This document shows positions 1 to 6,013 of a stretch of 6,897 bases of DNA, in pieces. Below the pieces are notes generated by a model. That model was not told the DNA's origin. It saw only the letters and a program-made list of their open reading frames with translations, and did not search any database. Positions within the stretch are counted from its first letter, which is position 1. Every line of letters begins with the position of its first letter. The stretch is from assembly GCA_009774735.1 (NCBI GenBank), contig VSOH01000077.1:1-6897 (forward strand). Reading direction: 5' to 3'. A program made the position numbers and the translations under genes. Origin of the DNA: Clostridiales bacterium. Its GTDB lineage: Bacteria; Bacillota_A; Clostridia; Oscillospirales; Acutalibacteraceae.

Positions 1-992
1 CTCAATGTCTTGATTCAATTGTTGCACAAACATACAATAATTTAGAAATAATCTGTGTTATTGACGGAAGTCCTGATAATAGCTTGGGTATATGTAAGCA
101 ATATGCGCAGAATGACAGCAGAATAGTAATCATCGAACAGAGCAATCAAGGGCTTTCAGGTGCCAGAAATACAGGTGTTGCTGCAGCTCATGGTGATTAT
201 ATTATGTTTGTTGATTCTGATGATTGGATTGAGCATACAACCTGTGAGAAAGCAGCTGATAAAATTAATAAAGATAATTATGATTTAATCATATGGTCTT
301 ACATCAGAGAATTTGCAAATACACAGAAGAAAAAAATGATTTTGGGTGAATGTGATTTAACATTTGACAGTATTGGCTGTAAAAAACTTCACAGAAGAAT
401 TTTTGGTTTAACCGAAAGTGAGCTGTCTGAACCTGAAAATGCTGATTCATTGGTAACGGCATGGGGAAAGCTGTACCGTTTGGAGCTGATTAAGGACATT
501 AAGTTTGTTGATACAAAAGAAATCGGTACAGAAGACGCATTATTTAATTGCTATGCATTGAAAAACGTAAAATCGGCGTATTATATTGCCGACTGTTTGA
601 ATCATTACAGAAAAGATAATAATACTTCACTTACTTCAACATATAAGGAAAAACTGTTTGTTCAGTGGCAACATCTATATGATTTGATGGAATTGTGTAT
701 TTCTGATAACGACTTAGGTGCTGAGTTTGAACAGGCATTGCATAATCGTATATCAATGAGCATAATCGGTCTTGGTTTAAACGAGCTGGATAACAAGGTT
801 TGTTTTTCTAAAAAAATAAAAAATATAAAGGCAATTATTGCATCGAAAAAATTCAGAGCAGCATATAAAAAATTTACGCTGCAGTATTTTCCGCTTCATT
901 GGAAGGTGTTTTTTTTGTTTGCAAAAATGAATTTTGCAACAGGTGTATTTATTTTACTTTCAGTAATCAAAAAATTGATAGGAAGGGGATAG
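1..992 (+). CDS. Family 2 glycosyltransferase, 5' end missing
   Basis: Likely a cytoplasmic or membrane-associated inverting glycosyltransferase (GT-A fold, GT2) that transfers a sugar from a nucleotide donor to the growing lipid-linked repeat unit; donor and acceptor cannot be read from the sequence. The frame is open from base 3, giving 329 visible residues. It opens with QCLDSIVAQTYNNLEII, which in this family lies about 20 residues after the start, so only the first strand is lost. Visible signatures are IDGSPDNS (nucleotide binding, about bases 57-83), the metal-binding DSDD at 213-224, and a TED motif at 528-536 where GT2 enzymes carry the catalytic base. The last ~35 residues are hydrophobic and basic (WKVFFLFAKMNF...), suggesting membrane contact. 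The usual VDDGS is VIDGS here, but the second Asp is kept. The stop is 8 bases before the next gene. The family is near certain; the sugar specificity is unknown. Confidence 0.92.
   Translation, partial: QCLDSIVAQTYNNLEIICVIDGSPDNSLGICKQYAQNDSRIVIIEQSNQGLSGARNTGVAAAHGDYIMFVDSDDWIEHTTCEKAADKINKDNYDLIIWSYIREFANTQKKKMILGECDLTFDSIGCKKLHRRIFGLTESELSEPENADSLVTAWGKLYRLELIKDIKFVDTKEIGTEDALFNCYALKNVKSAYYIADCLNHYRKDNNTSLTSTYKEKLFVQWQHLYDLMELCISDNDLGAEFEQALHNRISMSIIGLGLNELDNKVCFSKKIKNIKAIIASKKFRAAYKKFTLQYFPLHWKVFFLFAKMNFATGVFILLSVIKKLIGRG
981..988 (+). promoter_or_regulatory. Ribosome binding site for the second glycosyltransferase
   Basis: GGAAGGGG ends 12 bases before the ATG at 1001. This spacing is longish but usable, and the site overlaps the last codons of the upstream gene. 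It supports ATG 1001 rather than an in-frame upstream ATG at 899, which would add 34 residues unlike any GT2 N terminus and overlap the preceding gene by 94 bases. Confidence 0.6.
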
Positions 993-1000
993 CCGGTATT

Positions 1001-1813
1001 ATGGACACAAGTAAAAAAGTTTCAATAATAATGGCAATTTATAATTGTGCATCTACGTTGGAAGAAGCAATTGAATCAATTTTAAATCAGACATATACAA
1101 ATTGGGAACTTATAATGTGCGATGATGGTTCTTCAGATAATACATATGCTGTTGCAAAGAAATATGCAGATAAGTATGCAGACAAAATTATTCTTATCAG
1201 AAATGAATCAAATAAAAAGCTGCCTGCTACCCTTAATCATTGTTTGAAATATGTTACAGGGGAATATGTTGCCCGAATGGATGGTGATGATATTTCTGCT
1301 GAAAACAGATTTGAAAGACAAGTTGATTTTCTGAACAATAATCCACAATACATTGTTGTCGGAACAGCGATGATTCCGTTTGATGATGACGGAAATGAGT
1401 ATGGTATCAGAAAATGTGAAAATTGTTTTGATACAAATAAAAAAAGACAATGCTTTCACGGGACAATTATGTGCCGCAAGGAAATGTATGACAGACTTGG
1501 CGGTTATTGTGAAAAATGGTATGCACAGAGAAGTGAGGATCAGTATCTTTGGTATTCACTCTCATCAAATAAGGATATGTTAACTTATAATTTGGATGAA
1601 CCTCTTTACAGAGTACGAGAAAATACAAATACTTACGGCAGAAGAAGAAATCTGAAAAATGCATTTACGATTTCGATATGCCTGATTCATTGTTATAAAA
1701 TGATGAATTTTCCTTTAAGAAAGTATATTAACGTACTAAGACCCTATGCAGGTGCAATTATGCCTGCAAGCTTAATGAGAGATTATCACGATAAACAGGA
1801 CAAAAGGAACTAA
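1001..1813 (+). CDS. Family 2 glycosyltransferase (EpsE-like)
   Basis: A 270-residue GT-A fold GT2 enzyme, expected to add one sugar to the polysaccharide repeat unit at the cytoplasmic face. From the ATG at 1001, residues 7-13 (VSIIMAI) form the first strand. DDGSSD at 41-46 is the nucleotide-binding motif, DGDD at 94-97 is the DxD-type metal site, HGTIMCR at 153-159 is a subfamily motif, and SED at 178-180 supplies the probable catalytic Asp followed by QYLW. The C-terminal ~50 residues (LRPYAGAIMPASLM) are mildly hydrophobic and may touch the membrane. It is a different subfamily from the gene before it, which has DSDDW and TEDALF, so the two probably add different sugars. There are 8 bases to the previous stop and 2 to the next start. 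The linkage made cannot be deduced. Confidence 0.93.
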   Translation: MDTSKKVSIIMAIYNCASTLEEAIESILNQTYTNWELIMCDDGSSDNTYAVAKKYADKYADKIILIRNESNKKLPATLNHCLKYVTGEYVARMDGDDISAENRFERQVDFLNNNPQYIVVGTAMIPFDDDGNEYGIRKCENCFDTNKKRQCFHGTIMCRKEMYDRLGGYCEKWYAQRSEDQYLWYSLSSNKDMLTYNLDEPLYRVRENTNTYGRRRNLKNAFTISICLIHCYKMMNFPLRKYINVLRPYAGAIMPASLMRDYHDKQDKRN

Positions 1814-1815
1814 TT

Positions 1816-2952
1816 ATGACTTTTTATTTAGCTATTCTATATGTTGTACCTTTTATTGCGTTTTTAGGTAAGATTTTTGCAAGAAAACAAGCATTGCGTT
1901 TTAACTCAGATGGTTCATTGAAGAATGAAGATCGTGCGAACTTTTTCTTTGTTTTTATTGTAATGCTTATATTGGTGTTGCTTGCAGGACTCAGAAGCTC
2001 ATGGAATGATACAGGTGCTTATATATTTGAGTATGGCAGAATGACCTCTGATTTTAGTGATTATGTTAAAAATCAGCTTCAATTATTTCAGGGCGACTGG
2101 GCATTTACCTTTATAAACAGATTCATCAAGGCATATATATCAAAAGATTCTTGGGTATTTTTGATGTTTTATTCAGCAGTTACCGTAACCATTACAGTAT
2201 CAATGCTTGATAAATATTCAAAGGATTTTGATTTGGCAGTATTTCTTTTTATTGCCACACAGTTTTATTGGACACAAATGGGTGCAATCCGTCAGAGCTT
2301 TGCAGCCGCATTGCTTTTTGCAGCTTTTCCTTTGATTGAGCAAAAGAAATTTTTAAAATATGCATTAATCGTTTTGGTTGCAGCACAATTTCATAATTCT
2401 GCTTATATGTTCCTTTTAATTTACTTCCTTTGTAAAATACCGGCATTTTCCAAATACTCAGTTTGGTTTTTGGTTGGCGGTGCTTTATTATTTATTTCGT
2501 ATCCGATTACCGGTGAGTTTATTAATGAGTTATTGGGTGACTCAAAGTATGGTGATTCATATAGTTCGGGTATATCCTCAAGTAATGACGGTACTAATCC
2601 TTTAAGACTTGTAATTGAATTAGTACCTGTTGTACTGGCTTTGGTAGCAAAGGATGATATCAAGGCTAATGAAAAGCATGTCAATGTTGTTTTTAATATG
2701 GCACTTCTTCAGGTTATATTTACCGCATTTTCAATTAAGTATTGGATTTTCTTCAGATTTATTATATATTCGCAGCCATTTTCCATTATACTGTTATGCT
2801 GGGCGCTTAAATATTTCCCCTCAAATTCACGCTGGAAAGATGTAATAAGAATATTATGCTTTGGTTTATATTCAGTTTATTATTACATTTTTATGAAGCT
2901 GTCATCCAGTACTTATATGAGCGATATATTAAATATAAGTGCATATCATTAA
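1816..2952 (+). CDS. EpsG-family polysaccharide polymerase-like membrane protein
   Basis: A 378-residue polytopic membrane protein, probably the Wzy-equivalent that joins repeat units on the outer face. Hydrophobic segments are seen at about residues 3-20, 43-59, 113-130, 139-152, 160-173, 182-206, 214-230, 264-278, 289-305, 309-330 and 343-360. EpsG-type signatures are visible: LLAGLRSSWNDTGAY at 55-69 (Arg60 and Asp65 match the conserved RxxxxxDT pattern), GAIRQSFAAAL at 156-166, and AQFHNSA at 190-196 with His193. A polar Ser/Gly/Asp-rich stretch at 240-261 is probably an external loop. The ATG at 1816 has AAAGGA at 1803-1808 (7-base spacing) and follows the previous stop by 2 bases. It sits between glycosyltransferase genes, as polymerases do in such clusters. 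An O-antigen ligase or flippase is less likely given the RQ...H arrangement. The family is a good match; substrate and linkage are unknown. Confidence 0.88.
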   Translation: MTFYLAILYVVPFIAFLGKIFARKQALRFNSDGSLKNEDRANFFFVFIVMLILVLLAGLRSSWNDTGAYIFEYGRMTSDFSDYVKNQLQLFQGDWAFTFINRFIKAYISKDSWVFLMFYSAVTVTITVSMLDKYSKDFDLAVFLFIATQFYWTQMGAIRQSFAAALLFAAFPLIEQKKFLKYALIVLVAAQFHNSAYMFLLIYFLCKIPAFSKYSVWFLVGGALLFISYPITGEFINELLGDSKYGDSYSSGISSSNDGTNPLRLVIELVPVVLALVAKDDIKANEKHVNVVFNMALLQVIFTAFSIKYWIFFRFIIYSQPFSIILLCWALKYFPSNSRWKDVIRILCFGLYSVYYYIFMKLSSSTYMSDILNISAYH

Positions 2953-2971
2953 TACTATAACTGTTGATTTT

Positions 2972-2977
2972 AGGTGA
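2972..2977 (+). promoter_or_regulatory. Ribosome binding site deciding the start of the family 4 glycosyltransferase
   Basis: AGGTGA lies 5 bases before ATG 2983 and matches the 3' part of the consensus complementary to the 16S rRNA tail. An in-frame GTG at 2974 is inside this site, so the ATG is the better start. The 30-base gap before it (2953-2982) is the only real intergenic space in the window. I see no terminator in it, and its TATAAC at 2956-2961 has no -35 partner at normal spacing. Confidence 0.75.
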
Positions 2978-2982
2978 AATCT

Positions 2983-4179
2983 ATGAAAAAGAAAATTTTC
3001 GTTTTTTCCCATGCAATGGAAATCGGCGGAGCAGAAAGAGCTTTGCTGGCTTTGCTCAATTGTATTGATTATTCTGAATATGATGTGGATTTGTTTTTAA
3101 TGCGTCACAACGGGGAGCTTATGGAGCTTATTCCAAAACGAGTTAATCTTCTGCCGTCTGACAATAAGTATTCATCATTGGCAATTCCCATAATGAATGT
3201 TGTAAAAAACGGTGATTTTGATATTGCTTTGGGAAGACTTAAAGGAAAGCTAAATGCTGAAAAATTCAATAAAAAAATGTCATATTGCAATAGTGAAGCA
3301 ATGTTGGAATACAGTCATAAATATACCAAAAAATATATGCCGATAATTTCCAATAAGGAGTATGATCTGGCAATCAGCTTTTTGACGCCTCATTATTTTG
3401 TTACGGAAAAGGTTAATGCAAAAAAGAAAATAGCATGGATACATACCGATTATTCTTATTTGAATTTAGATATTGTTTCCGAACTGAAAATGTGGTCTGC
3501 ATATGATCATATTATTTCAATTTCAAAAGATGTAACAAAAGCCTTTTTAACAAAATTTCCGTCTTTGGATAATAAAATTGTATTAATAGAAAATATATCG
3601 TCTAAAGCATTTATCGAGTCACAGGCAGATATGCTTGAGGTTAGCGATGAAATATCCGCTCCTGATATTAAGCTGCTGTCAATCGGCAGATTTTGTGAAG
3701 CCAAAAATTTTGACAATATTCCTGAGATTGCCGGCATTATCAAATCAAAGGGTATTGATTTTAAATGGTATATTATCGGATATGGCGGTGACGAGCAGCT
3801 TATTCGTTCCAAAATTGCCAAGTTTAATATGGAGGATACTGTCATAATTCTTGGTAAAAAGGAAAACCCTTATCCATATATAAAGGCTTGCGATATTTAC
3901 GTTCAGCCGTCACGATATGAGGGCAAAGCAGTTACCGTATGTGAGGCGTTGCTTTTAAATAAGCCGGTTGTGATAACCGATTATCCGACAGCCCGCAGTC
4001 AGATTAAAAACGGATTTGACGGAATAATTGTTCCGCTTGATAATCAGGGCTGTGCAAATGCGCTTGCAGAGATTATGACAGACAAGGAACTTCTTAATAA
4101 GCTTGTTGAAAATATGAAAAATACCAATTATTCAAATGAAAGTGAAATAGATAAATTATATGAGTTGATAGAGGATTAA
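2983..4179 (+). CDS. Family 4 glycosyltransferase (GT-B fold)
   Basis: A 398-residue retaining glycosyltransferase expected to extend the lipid-linked repeat unit in the cytoplasm. Numbered from ATG 2983, the N-terminal Rossmann domain begins KKKIFVFSHAMEIGGAER, with the GGAER acceptor/donor loop at 15-19. WIHTDY at 152-157 ends the N-terminal half. The C-terminal Glycos_transf_1 domain starts at about 229 with LLSIGRF and includes WYIIGYG at 262-268. It holds the family hallmark EX7E as Glu313 and Glu321 in SRYEGKAVTVCEALL, which binds the nucleotide-sugar phosphate and ribose. VVITDYPTA follows, then a helical tail. Length is normal for the family, and nothing appears truncated. It is separated from the polymerase gene by 30 bases and from the next gene by 3. 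Donor sugar is not predictable by reading. Confidence 0.92.
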   Translation: MKKKIFVFSHAMEIGGAERALLALLNCIDYSEYDVDLFLMRHNGELMELIPKRVNLLPSDNKYSSLAIPIMNVVKNGDFDIALGRLKGKLNAEKFNKKMSYCNSEAMLEYSHKYTKKYMPIISNKEYDLAISFLTPHYFVTEKVNAKKKIAWIHTDYSYLNLDIVSELKMWSAYDHIISISKDVTKAFLTKFPSLDNKIVLIENISSKAFIESQADMLEVSDEISAPDIKLLSIGRFCEAKNFDNIPEIAGIIKSKGIDFKWYIIGYGGDEQLIRSKIAKFNMEDTVIILGKKENPYPYIKACDIYVQPSRYEGKAVTVCEALLLNKPVVITDYPTARSQIKNGFDGIIVPLDNQGCANALAEIMTDKELLNKLVENMKNTNYSNESEIDKLYELIED

Positions 4180-4182
4180 ATT

Positions 4183-4902
4183 ATGATACCTAAAAAAATT
4201 CATTATTGCTGGTTTGGGGGAAATCCAAAGCCTGACAGTGTTCAAAAGTGCATAAACAGTTGGAAAAGGTTTTGCCCTGATTATGAAATAATTGAATGGA
4301 ATGAAAGTAATTTTAATATTCACTGTATGCCTTTTGTTGAGCAGGCGATTGAGGCTAAAAAATATGCCTTTGCCAGTGACGTGGCAAGGCTGATGGTCGT
4401 TTATGAAAATGGCGGTTTGTATTTTGATACCGATGTGGAGGTCATTAGAAGCTTTGATGCTTTGCTTGAAAATCAAGCATTTCTCGGATTTGAAAGTAAT
4501 GAATATGTCAATTCGGGTTTGGGTTTTGGCTCAGAGGCAGGCATTGAGTTTTTCAGAGAGCACATTGATGCATATAGGGATAAAGTTTTTATTAATGAAG
4601 ATGGTTCTTTTAATATGATTGCCTGTCCTTATGTTGCTACTGAATTGCTTGTTGAAAAAGGATTTGTTCAAAATGGACAGGAGCAGCTTGTTGGCGAAGT
4701 CAGAATTTATCCAACAGATTATTTTAACCCTTATGATAGTATAACGGGACGACTGAATAAAACCGAAAATACATATTCAATTCATTGGTATGATGCGAGC
4801 TGGAGCGACATATCAAAATCTAAATTAAAATTTAATAGATTCATGAGAAGAATATTGGGCGTTAAAAGCTTAAATAATGTGAAGAAGATATTAGGAAAAT
4901 AG
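4183..4902 (+). CDS. GT32-type glycosyltransferase with DxD motif
   Basis: A 239-residue protein of the capsular polysaccharide synthesis / Gly_transf_sug (OCH1-like) group. These are GT-A fold enzymes that use a nucleotide sugar and a divalent metal. MIPKKIHYCWFGG at 1-13 is the typical opening. SDVARLMVVYENGGLYFDTDVEV at 65-87 is the signature block, and Asp82-Thr83-Asp84 is the DxD metal site. FGFESN-like LGFESNEYVNSGLGFG at 101-116 and HWYDASW at 201-207 are further conserved blocks; the latter His-Trp often closes the active site in this family. Length is near the bacterial norm. The tail is basic (KLKFNRFMRRILG...), suggesting membrane association. The start ATG follows the previous stop by 3 bases, with AGAGG at 4170-4174 as ribosome binding site. 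GT32 members transfer galactose, mannose or other sugars; which one cannot be told here. Confidence 0.92.
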   Translation: MIPKKIHYCWFGGNPKPDSVQKCINSWKRFCPDYEIIEWNESNFNIHCMPFVEQAIEAKKYAFASDVARLMVVYENGGLYFDTDVEVIRSFDALLENQAFLGFESNEYVNSGLGFGSEAGIEFFREHIDAYRDKVFINEDGSFNMIACPYVATELLVEKGFVQNGQEQLVGEVRIYPTDYFNPYDSITGRLNKTENTYSIHWYDASWSDISKSKLKFNRFMRRILGVKSLNNVKKILGK

Positions 4903-4903
4903 T

Positions 4904-6013
4904 ATGAAAATTAGAACGATTACTTGTCATAAGGAAGATAACCACGGAGCAAATTTGCAGGCCTATGCACTTATGCATTATCTTGAGAGTCTGGATAATG
5001 ATGTTGAAATAATTGACTACGTTCCTGATTGGTTTAAGCATTTCAGACCTTTTTATTGCGGAACGCCAAGGTTTGCAGCGAATCCTGTTTTAAAATTTGC
5101 CTATATCTGTGCAAAATTTCCCGGTAGAGTAAAGTCTTACAGAAAATATAACAAAAGTGCAAGAAAGGCGAATTTTGATGCCTTCAGGTCAAAATACTAT
5201 AAGCTTACAAATCATTATGATTCCTTTGCTGAATTAATGTCTAAGCCTGTTGATGCAGATTTGTTTATTGCCGGCAGTGACCAGATTTGGAACACGATGA
5301 TGGATAACGGCAAAGACCCTGCTTACTATTTGCAATTTGTTCCTGATGAAAAAGTAACAGCTACATATGCTGCATCATTTTCTGTTTCGGAAATTCCCGA
5401 TGCGTTAAAACCTCAGATAAAAAAAAGAATCGACAGTATTGATTTTGTTTCTGTAAGAGAAAAATCTGCAATTGATATTTTAGATGAGCTGGGAATATAT
5501 AATGCCAAGGTTGTGTTGGATCCTGTCTTTTTATTAAATAAAGAGCATTGGAATGAAATTGAGAGCAATGCAAAATTTGATGATGATTATATTTTAGTCT
5601 ATGATTTTGAGGGTACAGAGGAAGTCAAGAATTTTGCGGTTAAATACGCAAAAGAACATAATTTAAAAATATATTCCTTATATAGTAATAATTATTGTGA
5701 TAAAAGCTTTGAGGATTATGGTCCCGATATGTTTTTATCTCTTATTAAAAATGCTGCCTTTGTTTTGTCTAACAGCTTCCATGCAACAGCTTTTTCATTG
5801 ATTTATGAAAAGGAGTTCTGTGTTATAAAAAGGCAGGAGGGTATTAACTCAAGAATGATAGATTTGCTGGATTCTGTCGGAATTCACGACAGAATCGTAT
5901 GTGATTATAAGGAATTTTCTGAAATTGATTATTCAGCAGTTAAAGAATTGCTTGAGCTGCAGATAAATTATTCAAAAGCGTATTTAAATACAGTATTGAA
6001 TGGGGTAGAATAG
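4904..6013 (+). CDS. Polysaccharide pyruvyl transferase family protein
   Basis: A 369-residue protein of the PS_pyruv_trans family (CsaB/WcaK-related, GT-B-like fold). Characterised members move pyruvate from phosphoenolpyruvate to a sugar hydroxyl pair, making an acidic ketal. Residues 3-23 (RTITCHKEDNHGANLQAYAL) carry the usual NxGAxLQAYAL opening. FIAGSDQIWN at 121-130, SVREKSA at 183-189, LDPVFLL at 205-211 and SNSFHATAFSL at 289-299 follow in the family order. The His293 region matches the conserved C-terminal motif, and EGINSRM at 312-318 the last block. The start lies 1 base after the previous stop, with AGGAAA at 4893-4898 and 5-base spacing. The stop TAG is directly followed by the ATG of the FrhB-like gene, implying tight coupling. 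A perfect 10-bp inverted repeat sits at 5870-5896 inside the gene. The family also has members of unproved activity, so pyruvylation is likely but not certain. Confidence 0.88.
   Translation: MKIRTITCHKEDNHGANLQAYALMHYLESLDNDVEIIDYVPDWFKHFRPFYCGTPRFAANPVLKFAYICAKFPGRVKSYRKYNKSARKANFDAFRSKYYKLTNHYDSFAELMSKPVDADLFIAGSDQIWNTMMDNGKDPAYYLQFVPDEKVTATYAASFSVSEIPDALKPQIKKRIDSIDFVSVREKSAIDILDELGIYNAKVVLDPVFLLNKEHWNEIESNAKFDDDYILVYDFEGTEEVKNFAVKYAKEHNLKIYSLYSNNYCDKSFEDYGPDMFLSLIKNAAFVLSNSFHATAFSLIYEKEFCVIKRQEGINSRMIDLLDSVGIHDRIVCDYKEFSEIDYSAVKELLELQINYSKAYLNTVLNGVE
5870..5896 (+). repeat. Perfect 10-bp inverted repeat inside the pyruvyl transferase gene
   Basis: GATTCTGTCG at 5870-5879 and CGACAGAATC at 5887-5896 are exact reverse complements separated by the 7-base loop GAATTCA. 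They lie within codons for LLDSVGIHDRIVC, about 120 bases before the gene end. No T tract follows, so it is not an intrinsic terminator. It could fold in the mRNA upstream of the FrhB-like gene, or be coincidental. Confidence 0.75.

Noticed and set aside
909..916. Run of eight T near the end of the first glycosyltransferase gene, a possible slippage or phase-variation tract
   Set aside because: Runs of 6-8 A or T are common in this AT-rich DNA (for example 810-816 and 818-823). The tract is near the C terminus, where a slip would change little of the catalytic domain. The upstream stem is only about 4 bp, so it is not a terminator either.
899..1000. Longer version of the second glycosyltransferase starting at ATG 899
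   Set aside because: The extra 34 residues do not resemble a GT2 start and overlap the upstream gene by 94 bases. ATG 1001 has its own ribosome site and places the first strand at the usual position.
1160..1183. Imperfect 12-base tandem duplication encoding KYAD KYAD in the second glycosyltransferase
   Set aside because: Related GT2 proteins usually carry a similar KYxxKYxDKI sequence here, so it looks like ordinary family sequence and not a recent duplication.
1208..1459. Open frames on the minus strand (such as 1208-1459, 3507-3845 and 4156-4476)
   Set aside because: Each lies opposite a well-supported + strand gene with strong family motifs. The translations show no recognisable domain.
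2590..2627. Nine-bp inverted repeat GGTACTAAT ... ATTAGTACC with a 20-base spacer in the polymerase gene
   Set aside because: With a spacer this long, about one such match is expected by chance in a window of this size. There is no T tract or other regulatory context.
2953..2982. Possible internal promoter in the 30-base gap before the GT4 gene
   Set aside because: TATAAC at 2956-2961 has only an AT-rich sequence (ATATAA) at the -35 position, and such -10-like words are frequent throughout the window.
4463..4479. Seven-bp stem TGCTTGA / TCAAGCA with AAA loop in the GT32 gene
   Set aside because: Short, fully coding and expected by chance at about this frequency; no T run follows to make a terminator.
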